NCBI GenBank assembly: GCA_032622095.1
Contig: CP136069.1
Coordinates: 14,058,450 to 14,122,449, forward strand
From: Siphonodentalium dalli
Taxonomy: Eukaryota > Mollusca > Scaphopoda > Gadilida > Siphonodentaliidae
Direction: 5' to 3'
Length of the DNA: 64,000 bases
Shown here: in pieces, positions 1 to 12,684 of the stretch
Numbering within the stretch: the first letter of the stretch is position 1
How the letters are laid out: the number at the start of each line of letters is the position of its first letter
Notes under the pieces: generated by a model
What the model was told of the DNA's origin: nothing
Seen by the model: only the letters and a program-made list of their open reading frames with translations
The model's database searches: none
Translations under genes and position numbers: made by a program

Positions 1-370
1 GAGCTATCAAATGTTTTGAATTCCATTGGAAAACATGGTCGCCACCAGTCATCTTCTATTTTGCTTTATATATATATCTTCATGTGGATATCTAGTATTA
101 CTTAGGTAGTTCAAATTTGCACATTCCTGTCATCATTCGAAATATAAAAATTTATCTGATAATCCCATGAAAATTAACAAGCGTGCGTAAATTACATTTA
201 CCTATAATCCTACTGGTATTATTCCTCACTTAACAATCACATACTCCCTTCAAAATTTCGTTTCGTCGTATCTATTTTCCAATTACCCCTATGGCAATAA
301 TTATACACATACATGTGTCGATCATTTCTTTATACAACAAACTTGCAATTAAATGTAGAAATATATAATA
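1..370. other. AT-rich non-coding DNA
   Basis: No coding frame, repeat unit or RNA gene is recognisable. The stretch is AT-rich with short (TA)n runs and ends at the 3' terminus of the Helitron-like element that follows. Confidence 0.6.
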
Positions 371-895
371 CTAGCTGATGTACCCGACTTCGTCCGGGCT
401 ATTTAGGGATTTCTGTGTGATTGCCTCCGGATGGGCAGTATATACAGCGTTTGGACAAACTATTGTTCGATCGGTTCAGAAACATTCCTATATGAGTGAG
501 ATCAAGGTCAAGGACACGCTCTCACGTGAAATCGGACCCTCCCATGTTGTTCCCTGTATCAAAGTAGGCATACATACCAAATTTGAGTTGGATCAGTCGA
601 GGTCCAGAAACATGCATATATGAGCGTATATGAGCGAGGTCAAGGTCAAGGACACGATCGGATTTGTGAAATTGGACCCGCCCATATCGTTCCCTGGATC
701 AAAGTAGTCCTACACACAAAATTTGATTCGGATCGGTCGAGGTCCAGAAACAAGTCTGTGAGCGTATATGAGCGAGGTCAAGGACACGGTCGCACGTGAA
801 ATACCAAATTCGAGTCGGATCGGTCGAGCAGTTTTCGAGTCTATAACACCCATACAGACACACAGGCAGACATAAGTTCCAAAATATATAATAGA
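371..895 (-). mobile_element. Non-autonomous Helitron-like element
   Basis: Read on the minus strand the element begins with TCTATTATATATTTTG (near 895) and ends with a GGACGAAGTCGGG hairpin followed closely by CTAG (371-374). It is flanked by A on the 5' side and T on the 3' side, as Helitrons inserting between A and T should be. The same two termini bound the units at 16996-23407. The interior holds about three degenerate repeats of roughly 120 bp with 'gaggtcaaggtcaagg' and 'gatcggtcgaggtcc'. No Rep/helicase coding is present, so it is non-autonomous. It resembles bivalve 'pearl'/HINE elements; the family name is inference. Confidence 0.75.
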
Positions 896-1355
896 TAGTT
901 CAAAGAATTCTATGATAAATAGTTCATGGGTGACCTGATGCATGCATCTTAGTTTACTTGTTTAATTTGTCATAATATATGTTGCTATGGATCAATCGTA
1001 TGAGTAAGCTATATTAATATCTTTTCTGGTCTTCTGAATATAATCGGTTCGGATAATATGCGGCGTCACATTATCATATTCAGATCGATTGTTGAATCAG
1101 AACACCGATGCTTGCATTATCGATTGAGTCGGTGCCACTTATTTAACATCGCTGCGAATCGCCTGTCTATTCTTCGCTTGTCAAATCAAATCGCCGACTA
1201 TAACTGTATTTAGTTCAGGGTAGCTTTCGCTTGGGGTTCATTGCAGGAACCAGATCGTTGCTGAGATTATCCAGCCTGCAATCGACATAGAATATTTGTT
1301 GCGTCTTTTAGTCAGTCATTTTTAAAATTGAGACCAAAGTAAAAGCTCATCAACC
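896..1355 (+). other. Upstream region of the PAN-domain exon
   Basis: About 460 bp between the Helitron-like element and the first coding exon. It is less AT-rich than its surroundings and contains no recognised repeat, so it probably holds the 5' UTR and promoter of the gene starting at 1356. No clear TATA box or initiator could be assigned. Confidence 0.35.
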
Positions 1356-1602
1356 ATGATCTTCGTAATCCTTATGCTGTTTTTCGGTCAATCCGCAGAT
1401 GCTAATTCGAACAATGTAAGCGTCACTTTTAAAGGCGGCAGCGGCCAACTAAACCAGGCTAATGTCATTGCAACTGCCAAGACGAAATCAGAAATGGACT
1501 GTGGTGCTCAGTGTATGAAGAAATCAGGATGCAAATCGTTCGCCGTGAATGGTTTCACGTGTGTTCTGTTCAGTGATGATAGCGGAGTGGTACAGATGTC
1601 AG
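1356..1602 (+). CDS. First coding exon: signal peptide plus PAN/Apple-like domain
   Basis: Starts at an ATG in good animal context (caaccATGa) and encodes 82 complete codons plus one base, stopping at a consensus splice donor (ag|gtgagt; intron from 1603), so the exon ends in phase 1. Residues 1-16 (MIFVILMLFFGQSADA) form a typical signal peptide. The rest carries a PAN/Apple-like cysteine pattern: C at residue 49 in 'MDCGAQCMKK', then 'SGCKSF', then 'FTCVLF', the usual C-x3-C / C-K-S-F / C-x-L-F spacing. PAN domains bind carbohydrate or protein outside the cell, so the product is secreted or the ectodomain of a receptor. The frame runs on to 1700 only because intron sequence is read through. 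It probably joins the phase-1 exons at 30626 and 35575, but that link is inferred. Confidence 0.7.
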
Positions 1603-1639
1603 GTGAGTATTTAACTCTGATGTGCCCACCCTCGCGTCC

Positions 1640-2040
1640 AAATTTGTTTCTGTTTTCGGTAGTTTTTTCAGACCATTTTTTGACACACCCCCCCTTTTAA
1701 CACTAAAACAGAGATTTGCGGGGGAAAATTCACTGTAAACAGCTGTGTATGAATTTCTGTGCATACTATTTGTCATGGATGTTAACATTGACTTGTAAAT
1801 ATGAACGAGTCATTTTGGGGTCATTCGGCCAAAAAAGCATGGCTGCCAGCGGCCTTCTTGGAATTCAAAATGTGCAACAAAATACAACACGATAACTGCC
1901 TGCAGTCAGTTAAGCATTTAGAATTACATTATTTATCTTATTCTAATGTGTTTTAAGCCAAACTCATTGCAAAAACAGTCAAAAAACTTGTAGGAAATTG
2001 TTTTTTGAGTTGCGGAAAAAAAAAATTTGTTGGTCCCATC
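1640..2040 (+). repeat. Dispersed repeat, partner of 9050-9420
   Basis: Shares a long collinear stretch with 9050-9420: a C-rich run, 'ttttaacactaaaacag', 'gtcatggatgttaacattg', 'gtcattttggggtcattcgg', and the tail 'aactgcctgcagtcagtt'. Its middle is a single unit of the satellite family that fills 50.4-56.9 kb. It lies within the first intron. Confidence 0.75.
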
Positions 2041-2750
2041 GATAACCCACCCACCCCGTCATACGTGCCCGGATTGTTTTTGCCACCCCCCCACTGATGT
2101 GCCTTGCTAAATCTCGGTCACCTTACTCGTATTCAGGGACGTGACTATATATAGACGATCTGCGTTGAAATGGTCACATTATAATACCCAACTGCACCGT
2201 CACTTTAACCATACACAGTCTTCGAATTCCATTTACACCTCATAGAGATGAACTTTTTTCAGCGACAGATCGAAATTTTCATTTGTTGAATATTTACAAC
2301 CTGACACCTCTATAGTTTAAAAGTTTTAGCTGATGGCCATTTTGGTCCAACAAATTTACCGAAAGGAGGAACAGATACGATATTTGGCCCCAATACGACA
2401 AATGTCACATTAAAATGTCGTTTGAAAAATCAAATATAAGAACAATTGCAATCTATTTTGGTATGAAATTTCATGCAATGTTGTGTTGGGTATCAAATTT
2501 CCAATTGCTGAAACTTTTGGCCATAGGTGTTTAGATGGTACCCTCCCGACACCCGCCACAAAAATAAACATTATCGCCAAGTCCCTGATTGCGTTGGATT
2601 TTTAAATTCGAATTTCGGAAACTTTACCCTCTTAAGCTGTCTGCGACCTCGGGCGATCAATATCTGACACAATGCAGACTTTAAAGGCCACATATTATGA
2701 GACATATTCAAATAACGAATTCAGAAAATACGTGTGTTCGACTTTTCGAC
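2041..2750. other. Intron-like DNA, nothing recognised
   Basis: No plausible exon, RNA gene or clear repeat. Scattered C-rich runs near 2045-2100 continue the style of the preceding dispersed repeat. Confidence 0.5.
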
Positions 2751-4345
2751 AGAATGAAACAATAAATGACTAAATGACGCCGAAAAGTTGTCAAAATTCA
2801 GATAATATTTCGAGTATAAATTCTAATTATCCACTTTTCGTAGTTTTTACAACTACTGTGGTTCGACCTGACCGAAACAAGTCAGTTGACAACAAAAAGG
2901 AGCTAAAATTTCGATCAAATTTTGGGTAAAAGTTAAGTTTTACAGTTTTCGTCGTAGTTTTGACTGGATTTTGAACGTTGCCAAAATTATGACAAAAATT
3001 CGGGTAAAAAATCGTATTATCCAGTTTTCGTAGTTTTTATCGGATTTTGACCAGATAAGGACTTATGTGGGTTGGCCCCGAACCAAGCAAGACAGACGAC
3101 ACCAAAAAAAAGTTTGAGGTAAAAAATCGAATTTTACAATTTTCGCGGTCTTCGTCGGATTTTGACAGAATACAGACTACTGTGTGGTAGTCCCCGACAA
3201 TACAAGTAAGATGACTCGGAAAAAGTTGCCAAAATTTTGACACAATTTCGGTTAAAAAAAAAATGCTTTAGTGTTCGTAGTTTTTATCGGTTTTACACAG
3301 AGAAAGACTTCCGTGGGTTGGCCTCGAGCAAAGCAAGTAAGACGATTCCAAAAAAGTTCTCAAAATTTTAACTTACTTTGGGGTAAAGATATCGAATGTT
3401 ACCGTATTCTTTGTAGGCTTTCGACCATAGAAGTGAAATGACAGCGAAAAGTTGTCAAAATTAAAATAAAACCGGGTAAAAAATAGAATTGTCAGGTTTT
3501 CGTAGTTTTTACTGGATTTTGACCAGATAAGTACTTATATGCGTTGGCCCTGAACGAATCAAGTTTGCTGACTTCAAAATGTAGCCAAACATTTTAACCG
3601 TATTTCGGGTCAAGAATCGAATTTTGCTGTGTTTGTAGTTTTGACTGTTTTTTTTTTACCGGATAAAAGCTCAGGTGTGGCCCCGATCATAGAAGTAAGA
3701 TACAACCGGAAAGTTGCCTAAATTATAACAAACTTTCGGGTAAATATCGAATTATTTAGTGTTCATAGTTTGTTTTTACCGAATTTTGACCAGATAAGGA
3801 CCTATGTGGGTTGACCCCGAACCAAAGAAGTCTGACGACACCAAAATGTTGCTAAAAGTTTGAAATTGCGGTCAAAAATCGATAGTTTTGCACTTTTTGT
3901 AGTTTTAGTCAAATTTTTACAGGATATTGTCTACTTTGTTGTTGCCCCAGAGAATACAAGTCAGATGACTCCAAAAAATTGTCAAAATTTCTGGACAAAA
4001 TCAAAAGATCCACTTTTCATAGTTTATGCCAGTTTTAAGCAGATTGGAACTCACGTGGCCACTATCCAAGCAAGTATGAAGAGACCATAAAAGTACCCAA
4101 ATGTTAAACTTAATTTGAGGTCAACTATCGAATTTTACCTAACACCTGGTTTTGACCTGACATTAACCGGGTCAAGCCCACTTTGGTGTGGCCCACGACC
4201 ATACAAGTTGACCCCAAGCAGTTGCCAAAATTTTGCGGCCAAAAATCGAACTATACATTTTTCATAATTTTGTCTGGATTTTGAACGGATAAAGGCTGTC
4301 GATCATAGAAGTAAAATGACACCAAAAAGTTGTCAAAATTAAGAT
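2750..4345. repeat. Degenerate tandem repeat, about 80-135 bp period
   Basis: About a dozen diverged units, each with a version of 'ttttcgtagtttttatcgg', 'gaccagataaggac', 'gtgggttggccccgaacc' and 'aaaagttgccaaaattttga'. The cgtagttttta anchor recurs near 2837, 2947, 3025, 3273, 3498, 3632, 3761, 3896 and 4015. Divergence between units suggests an old array. Short open frames here are chance. Confidence 0.75.
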
Positions 4346-4359
4346 AAAATATCGAGAGT

Positions 4360-4750
4360 AGTAAGGGCGGACACTCAGGCCCATCCCTGTCATCGACGGC
4401 AGGGGTGGGCCAGAGTGCCAGCAGAGGAAAGGTAATACCCCATACTCGGCGGGCACTGTGGCCCATGGGCCAGAGTGTCATCGAGGGCAGGGGGTGCCAC
4501 AGAGTGGCCACCGAGGAGGGTGCCCCAGAGTGCCATCGAGTCAAGGGGTGGACCAGAGTGAACACAAAGGCAGGGGTGACCCAGAGTGTCAGCCGACAGG
4601 GGTGCTCCAATATGACAGTCGGGTGGTCATTCTGAGGATGGTGCCCCAGAGTACCGTCGAGTACGGGTGTGAGCTAGAGTGACCACGAGGGCAGGTTGGC
4701 CAAGAGTGTCCACGAGTCAGGGGTATGCCCCAGACTCCCCATGAGCCAGG
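4360..4750. repeat. GC-rich minisatellite, about 28-30 bp unit
   Basis: Repeats of 'ccagagtgccatcgaggcag'-like units, with agagtg anchors near 4411, 4471, 4500, 4525, 4553, 4581, 4647, 4674 and 4702. It is strikingly G-rich against the AT-rich surroundings. Overlapping open frames in several phases follow from the low stop-codon density. Confidence 0.75.
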
Positions 4751-4796
4751 GCCTTAGTCAAAGAGATTCACAAACCAGACGACCTATTTTGACAGA

Positions 4797-5780
4797 CAAG
4801 TAACACAGTTCGCGAACGATTCGAGTTCTCGCCTTTTAAGGACAATGTGGTAGGCGAACGGCAGAAACGGAGAACTCGGGACGTTCGCGAAATGTGTTAC
4901 TTAACCAGTGCATTTTTAACAAATTAGAAAGTCTTCGCATATATATATTCGGTAAATGGTATCGTTGTGAAATGTGATCTCTTATGTAAGAGTATTTTTT
5001 AGCGTAAATTATGCTATATTTGTATTGATAATGGTAATACGGTACAAATAAAACTTTCCCTGAGAGAAAAGTAACACTGTTCGCGAATATTCCGAGTTCT
5101 CGGCTTCTAAGGACAGTTTGGTAGGCGAAGGGCGTTCCCCTTCGCTGTACACAATGGAATATTTGACGACGGTAGCGTTTGCGAAATGTATAATCTTATG
5201 TAAGAGTATTTCTTTAGCGTAAAATATTCAATGTTTGTAATGATAATGTAATACTGGTACTTATAAAACTTTCCCTGAGAGAAAAGTAACAGTTCGCGAC
5301 ATTCCGAGTTCTCGGCTTCTAAGGACAGTGTGGTAGGTGAAGGGCGCCCCCTCCGCTGTACACACTGGATTTAGAAGAAAAACCGAGAAATCGGGACGTT
5401 CACGAAATATGTAACTTTACCAGTGCATTTCAACAAAAGCGAAAGTCTTCGAAAATATTTAGACATTGCCGAAGATGATCATCAGACGGTAGCGTTGTGA
5501 AATGTACAATCTGGTGTAAGAGTAATTCTTTAGCGTAATTATACTATGTATTGATAATGGTAATACGGCACAAATAAAACGTTCCCTGACAATTCGCGAA
5601 CATTCCGAGTTCCCGGCTTCTAAGGACAGTGTGTTCTTTACCAGTGCATTTTTCAACAAAGGCGAAAGTATTCGAATATATATTCGAAGACGGGAGCGTT
5701 GTGAAATGTACAATATTATGTAAAAGTACTTTTATCGTAAATTATGTTATATTCGTATTGATAATGGTAATGTGGTACTT
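4797..5780 (+). repeat. Four-copy tandem repeat of about 210-305 bp
   Basis: Units start near 4799, 5070, 5283 and 5589 with 'agtaacacagttcgcgaac' or close variants, continue 'gagttctcggcttctaagg', and end 'gataatggtaatacgg'. Related fragments lie at 29340-29500 (same strand) and 27090-27165 (opposite strand), so this is a mobile or dispersed repeat, not only a local array. Confidence 0.75.
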
Positions 5781-6485
5781 TTAACAGTAGTAGGGAATGT
5801 CATAATACTGCGACACACCCCATCAACCCAATTATGTGTTGTAAACACAGCGGTTACATGTCCATCATATCGGATGGAACATAAGCATAATTTCAAAAGT
5901 TTCCTATGTGTATGCAAATATAATCCAGACCATCAACTCATAAATTTCGTATATTACAGCATGGATACCGTTCTGATATGGTATTCATCTCTGGAATAGA
6001 TTTGCATACAGATTAAGACATACCCAGAAATTAATCATGACGTGCAAAATGCTGGACGTAGGAGAACAGAAGGTTAAATGTTTACTGTGACCATGCAAGC
6101 AAATCAAACATATTGAAAATTCCAGAGATATTCACCATATCAAATTGCAAAATAGGCGAAATAGACCCACAGTATCAAAGAGAGCAAATATTTATTTGTA
6201 AACGAAAACTGAACAGACCAGTATAAAATAAGCATCTTTCATGTGAAAAATTAACATAGAAATTATTTAGCTCTAAGATGTTTTTTATCAGAGAGCAATT
6301 AAAATCTAAATGAAAAATCTGACTTGATAACTTTGTCAAAATATGATGTTCCAATTTATAATAATGTATCAAATAAGTGATGAAAACCCATGATTGTAAA
6401 AAAAATAATGTGAACCACAGTATGATTTAGATGAAATATGGCAAACATAGCATAATGTTCAAACTTGACAAAACGTTTAATTTGA
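5781..6485 (+). repeat. Dispersed repeat inverted relative to 26755-27110, with a 398-bp indel
   Basis: The reverse complement of 26755-27110 matches this stretch, for example around 'cccatcaacccaattatgtg' and 'ggataccgttctgatatgg'. The match is interrupted here by 398 bp (6023-6420), flanked on both sides by TA (6021-6022 and 6421-6422); the other copy reads straight across one TA. So this copy gained an insertion at TA, or the other lost it cleanly. No obvious terminal inverted repeats are visible in the extra segment. Confidence 0.7.
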
Positions 6486-8182
6486 ACATAATTGTCTACT
6501 AAGAAACCGGTTTGATATAGCAGCATAGAAATTAGTCTTAAATAAAAATGCACGACGATCTGGTGAGATGGTGTGATAATATATTGAAGAGATGAGTGTT
6601 TCATTATAGTATAATCATCATTACGACATACGTGAATGGTTTATTATCACGGAGAATGTTGAAAATTCCGGAAATGTAACTGGTATTATTTTACACAGCA
6701 AGGGTGTGCACTTCAGTTTCTGCGTTACATTCAATAATCATTCCAAATGAAAATACAGTTCCTCGCGAGTTGCATGGCCGAAATTATTGTGTTGGCTCGA
6801 ATGTTGGATGCATTCTAAGCAGAAAACCCCAACAATATAGACGTAAATCATTGGGCTTAACTTGGGTTGCAGTGACCGATAAATCCTTCAGACAGATGTA
6901 TCTGTTTCAATTTGTGTAACTTTAAAGATATGTGACAACATACTTGTAAATTACCAATAGTTATTTTCACATCTATATTGCTCTCGTCGTAGCATGGCTT
7001 GAGGTTGTGGCCATTTCACTTGCATTATTTTCTGTCCTTGTCACTCTAATTTCACACAAACTGGTATATATCGGACGGAGGAGTAATGTGTTTTGGTGTC
7101 GCTGATGAGGGATATTTTAGAAAACCCCATTTCCCAAGGCAGAGAAACGGGCATTTTAAAACTATTTGCTCAAAGTGGATTTTAGCGGACTTTTGGATAT
7201 GTTATAGAGGAAATATTCCTCTTAAAAATGGAATAAAAATCAACTTAGTCCAAATTTCTTCTAATTGAAACCTTTTATCGACCAGACTAAAAGGCTGGTT
7301 TCAATGCAAGATTATGTTTTATTTACTTACATACATGTACAAGTACGCAGTCTCGCAGATTGCTTGCTCATCACTTACTTTGTCCCCCATAGTGCCAACC
7401 ACTCCTGGCTGCCCTCGTCCGATCAAATATTACGCATTATGCCCACTCCCTGCAGGATGGATCCGTCCGTGCATCAGATCGTCCGTCAGAGCATTTCGTG
7501 TTGTAATTAACTCTCGGGTGTCAATCATCGGATTTCGTTGTCCTTTGGCAGGTAATAGCACAGATCGGGGAAGGGATGCACAAACTATGCGTTTCGTCTA
7601 CGCTTGGTGTGGCACTTGTATTTTGGCATCATTTAGAAGAGTGTTGATCCAGCCCCATATAACTGGAATGTTAGGTCTCGTGTAATTTGCTCATCAGTTG
7701 TCAGTGCAGATGGACATGTTGGTAACATACAAAAACATTCGTAAAACAATAAATAAAAAGAAAACCGTCGTGGCAGTTCCAACAGGAACGGGCGGGTTAA
7801 TAGAAACACAGTATTTATTTGTTGTTTGGACTACGGTTGAAATAAATCTTAATGTCATATTGTAAAGTTCAAGATGGATTATTGGAGATAAGCTTCTCTC
7901 AATCTGTACATTCTAGTGATCTTCTATGCTGTATTAAGTTATATTTATAAACACATGTATTCATCATACATATATGGTCCTCAGGCAAGTGTCACAATAG
8001 AGTTCAACACGTTTGTCGTGCCAACGGGTTCTTTCAATCATTTTGACAGGCGGACCTTGCACCATCTTAGAATCGAGGAGCCGGTAGAATGGCCAACTGA
8101 TTTCGATCAACTGGCTGGCATTATACCCTCTCCTAGACGATTCCATTGCACAAGCAAGTACCACAACTTACACATAAAGTCA
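6486..8182. other. Intron-like DNA, no supported gene
   Basis: No coding exon, tRNA or clear repeat could be supported. A frame near 7980-8165 reads smoothly and follows an acceptor-like 'ggtcctcag', but no matching donor and no recognisable domain was found, so it is not called. Confidence 0.5.
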
Positions 8183-8970
8183 GATTCACCACTTTATTGA
8201 AAAGTGTTTCTACCCGTGTATATCAGACTCTTCCTCGAAGACCACCCATACCGTATATGCACAATATACTTGTATAGCCCTATGTATATGTATGTTCCGA
8301 ATATTAAGCGAATAATCTACACTTGTTGGGAAGTACATTCCAACCTGCATACGTCTTATAAGATTTGCGTTACCTATGTCTGACACTTCTCGTTTTGTAA
8401 TTCGGAGACTGGTGGTGTGGTTTGGCATCCACATCATGTATTACTTAAATAACTATGTACGGTGGTATGAGTACGTATATATAGATACTGGACTTGGACG
8501 CGTATATCAACAATATGAGATAACTAGGTCACATAAAGAGCGTTTTACTAATATGTATTACGTTTTATATGAAATAAGCTGTATAACCTTTTTCCGTGTC
8601 ATATATATGTGATTGTTTCTAAATTTACGGGGGACTAGACTACCACTTTATACAGACCGTACATTTTGCACCTACCGGTATATATTGTGTGGAAAATTCT
8701 TATGACAAATGCGTTCCTAGCCGTTTAACTTTTGTCCTTAGTTGATTTTCTAAAAGGCCTTCTTGGTCCACCTGCCAGTGCATTCCTCTGACTTTGTCTC
8801 TGTCATTCTAGTGTGCTAGGTGTGGGGTTCACTAACCTTAACTGTTCTGCTACCTGGCCAGACACCCACTTACCTTATATGGTTACACATACAAGCATGC
8901 TACCACAACGATTTCCCGCTTTATTGAAAAGTGCTTCTATCCTTATATCAGACTCTTCCTCGAAGAGGGC
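8183..8970 (+). repeat. Short direct repeat pair (8183-8241 and 8921-8968) with intervening DNA
   Basis: 'tttattgaaaagtg' followed by 'tatcagactcttcctcgaag' occurs at both ends of this stretch with a few differences. Between the copies nothing else is recognisable apart from AT-rich (TA) runs. Confidence 0.55.
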
Positions 8971-8992
8971 TCGATATAATTTTTCCCATCTA

Positions 8993-9012
8993 GGGGGGGG
9001 GGGGGGGGGGGG
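8993..9012 (+). repeat. Homopolymer run of 20 G
   Basis: An uninterrupted run of 20 G sits just upstream of the dispersed repeat at 9050. Other long G runs lie near 10383, 13676, 14367 and 14431. Confidence 0.9.
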
Positions 9013-9049
9013 TCGGCTGATTTTTTATTTTCGACCCTTTCGACCCACG

Positions 9050-9420
9050 CCCAATTTTTTTTCCGTTTTCCGCAGTTTTTTCCGACCATTTTTGGACACC
9101 CACCCCCCCTTTTAACATTTTAACACTAAAACAGATATTTGCGGGGTCAATTTTCTGTGCATTCTATTTGTCATGGATGTTAACATTGACATGTAAATAG
9201 GAATGAGTCATTTTGGGGTCATTCGGCCAAAAAAACATGGTTGCCAGCGGCCATCTTGGATTTCAAAATTTGCAACAAAACACAACACGACAACTGCCTG
9301 CAGTCAGTTTAGCAGTTAGAATTACATTATTTCTCTTATTCTAAGGTGTTTTAAGCCAACCTCATTACAAAAACAGTCAAAAGAAACAATTATTTGTTTG
9401 TCCCATTGACCACACAGAGT
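9050..9420 (+). repeat. Dispersed repeat, partner of 1640-2040
   Basis: Collinear with 1640-2040 through the C-rich run, the 'acactaaaacag' segment, one satellite-like unit ('cattttggggtcattcggcc') and the 'aacacgacaactgcctgcag' tail. Both copies are on the same strand, about 7.4 kb apart. Confidence 0.75.
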
Positions 9421-9661
9421 CACCATTGTCACTATTGGTTGAAATCGATATAGGGGTCTGGGAGAAAAATCAGAACAGACATACAGGCAGATCCTACTCT
9501 TTTATATATATAGATTAAATAGCGAAATATCTAATACACATTTTGTATATATATATCAATACTTATACACTTTGTTATATGTTAAATGTATTGTTTGTTA
9601 TATTTAATATTTTATTTGTTATTTCACTTGTTTAATTTAAAAAAATATGCAAATAGTGTTA
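9421..9661. other. AT-rich DNA, possible Helitron 5' end on the minus strand near 9516
   Basis: The minus strand from about 9516 reads TCTATATATATAAAAG then 'gatctgcctgtatgtctg', reminiscent of the 5' ends of the Helitron-like elements in this window, but no matching 3' hairpin and CTAG end was found. The rest is (TA)-rich. Confidence 0.3.
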
Positions 9662-10150
9662 TTTTGAACTATACTCAATATTTCTGAAAACAAAATTTAC
9701 TTCTAACATGTAAGCATGGGAACCCTTGTAAATAAGATACATTTGCAAATAAAGTAACTAGAAATGTGTACACAAATATGATGAAAACATTGTTCAAAAG
9801 CCAGAGAAAATGATCAGACATAAATATATAATGAGTTTGTCAATTAAACAAAGGTCTGTCATAAATATTCAGCAAACAATAGTGAATTGGTAACTGTTAG
9901 TGACTTTTGAACTATACTCAATATTTCTGAAAACAAAATTTACTTCTAACATGTAAGCATGGGAACCCTTGTAAATAAGATACATTTGCAAATAAAGTAA
10001 CTAGAAATGTGTACACAAATATGATGAAAACATTGTTCAAAAGCCAGAGAAAATGATCAGACATAAATATATAATGAGTTTGTCAATTAAACAAAGGTCT
10101 GTCATCATAAATATTCAGCAAACAATAGTGAATTGGTAACTGTTAGTGAC
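9662..10150 (+). repeat. Near-perfect tandem duplication, 243-bp unit
   Basis: 9662-9904 is repeated at 9905-10150, both starting at 'ttttgaactatactc' and running through 'gtaactgttagtgactttt'. The only difference noticed is an extra 'atc' in 'gtctgtcatcataaat' of copy two. This is a recent duplication of otherwise unremarkable AT-rich DNA. Confidence 0.9.
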
Positions 10151-12028
10151 TTTCAAGAACTAATTGTGTTCATTCCACAGCCTCCTATAATTATGCTTTT
10201 TTAATCATTTTATACATAAATGCATTCATTAAATATGAAAATGTGTGGTTTTCATGGTGTGGGCAGACATGACTAGAATATAAACATCACATTACAACTT
10301 TACAATTATTCACAGATATACGCTTGTTTCAATAAATTTGAAATAAAATATGAGAGATCAACAAAAAAGCACTATTCGATCAGGGGGGGGGGCAAAACAT
10401 TTTCCGGGCACATATGCCGGGGTGTGTGGGTACTCTGGTGGACATGATAACGGCGTTAGATTTTCAAAATTTTGATTTAAATTTTTTTAATTAAATCAAT
10501 AAAATTATTAAAAAGCTCACTGTGGGCTATTTCAGCACCAGGTGTACGCTATTTATATATATGTTTTCACTGTGGCCCCCGGCATCCAACAGAATAACGG
10601 GTGTAAGTCCACTATGGGTTAATATGAGAATCGAATGTCCAGTATGAACCAATGTCAACATTTAGGTCCAAAATGAACCTATTTGCCCGAGGATATATTG
10701 AAGTAGCATAATACTGTGGGCAATACATTTTAAAGAGTAGAATCTGTCTGGCATGTGCGCGAAGCGCACACATGGGCCATGAATCCATAACGCACACACA
10801 GGCCCCTCCGTCCCTCCGAAACTGAATAATGGCTCCATTCGGGAGCATGTTTCAGCTAGTATGATATAAAACCACTGCACAGTGAAACGATAGATAGTTT
10901 AAAGCCACTCCAAAATACACCTAATAATTTTCGCTTTTGAATTTTTCCTGGTATCGAAATAGGTCGATACATAGTAGAACTACCTTCCTATGAGCATTAT
11001 ATGTCCCAGAAAGACGCATTGAAGCAGGGGGTCGGGTCGGAAAAAGGTGACATAAAAGAAGGCTGAAGAAACTTTTTTCCACTCTTGGGTACCCACCACC
11101 CCCATATTTGAAGGAAAAAATATTTTTTCCAATTTCATGCGGGGTACCCACCCCCTTTTTACCTCCAAATATGTAGTCTCACACCATTTAAGGTTGATGG
11201 TCAGTATTACAGTTACCCTATTTCCGTTTCTGATTCTTCTAAGTCATTCCAACTTTTGTAATAACACGAAACAGGATAAAAAAAAAATGGAAAAACCCAA
11301 AATAATACATGTGCTGATCAGTAAATTATTGATTGTTTCGTCCCCAAATATTGTCTGAGGTAGCTCATTATACATATAAACAAGTTTTAAAGCATTTGTA
11401 CCTTCTTTTCATCACACCAAGTGTAACTTTAGATGTGTCCCATAGTATCACATGAATTTATGTCAATTATGATTTTTGAAAAAATATTAGGGCAACACCA
11501 CCTGGCAATTAACTCTCCAACAATACATGTATTCAGCTGACATCCACCATGTATCACAAAACTAATTTTCATTTCCATGAGCTGAGTTCTTGGACTAGGT
11601 ACTGTGCTAAGACCAGACCCAGGTCAAGCATTCAGACACATACATGTAAGAGTAAATAGAAACTTGAAAATAAGACGGTCATATGCAGTCTGCAGAATAA
11701 GCTCTAAGGAGGGTGAGTTTAGTGATGCTACCCAGCATAGTGGGCTATAGCATTACCAAATTCACCATATGTGACCTTCATTATGTAGCTAGTTCTCCAT
11801 GGTTGGTCGAGACCAAAATAGAATTGGGTCGTCAGAGGTTGAATTTTGTTGATGCTATGCCGGGTAGCAACGCCCACTGCAGACCTCGATCATTTTCCTG
11901 ATGACCAGCACATTATTTTTAGACTTGCCTATATATTAAGTTATATTATATTTTCTCTCCCTTCTTTTCACTCGTCTGTTCTGATTCTGTTTATTCCACT
12001 TAGCAGCCTTCTCCATATCTACACATTC
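10151..12028. other. Intron-like DNA, no supported gene
   Basis: Contains a G run (10383-10391) and C/G-rich stretches around 11030-11160 in which 'gggtaccca' recurs. Short open frames on either strand lack domains or splice context. No gene or RNA is supported. Confidence 0.5.
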
Positions 12029-12092
12029 AAGTTCTATGTTTGCTCGCCCAAGTTCTATGTATGCTCGCCCAAGTTCTATGTATGCTCGCCCA
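12029..12092 (+). repeat. Three-copy tandem repeat, 21-bp unit
   Basis: Three consecutive copies of 'agttctatgtatgctcgccca', the first carrying 'tttg' for 'tatg'. Confidence 0.85.
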
Positions 12093-12684
12093 ATCTTTTA
12101 TCTGCATCCCACCATCTCAAGATTGTTATCTCAGTGATATGCATTGTTGCAGTCTACAGTCCCATGCCCGAGTTCCGATACAATTTTGACTGGGTCATCT
12201 GGTCTGATCAGGTAAAATGAGTAAATTTTATGCTATAAATGAATAGCTTTTTTCATTTTATTTACATTAAAGTTTATTCATGTGCTACATGTCCATTTTA
12301 ATCTGGAACCAGTAGCATTGGTACATGACAATGTGATCGGACGTAAATGGCGAATTCCTGAGAGTCGATTCATAATCTGGATTTCTGAGAAGCATCATGC
12401 CCATATCCACATTAATTACCCCCTAAGCGCTGCCCTAAGTGTCATACACACCTTAACAATGATGCTGAACACTTTGAGGCATTTAAATTGCAGAAATGTT
12501 GTAAGAGGAACAAATTGCGACCACTCAGGACAAAAGTGATTTTTTCGCAGCTGAACCACCCACCCACCCCGGCCTACTGTATGGAAAAAAAGTGCATGGC
12601 TCCCCCCTGATTGATGACATAAAAATACAACTTTGAACACGGTGTTTGGGCCCGAAAGCAAACAGCAGCCATGTGTACGCCATC
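12093..12684. other. Intron-like DNA, nothing recognised
   Basis: No exon or repeat could be identified; a C-rich stretch lies near 12555-12610. Confidence 0.45.

Noticed and set aside
4251-4682. Overlapping frames on both strands in the G-rich minisatellite
   Set aside because: Low stop density from GC-rich tandem repeats explains them; no conserved protein feature.
7964-8164. Overlapping frames on both strands near an acceptor-like site
   Set aside because: No donor, no domain and an open complement strand; not enough to call an exon.
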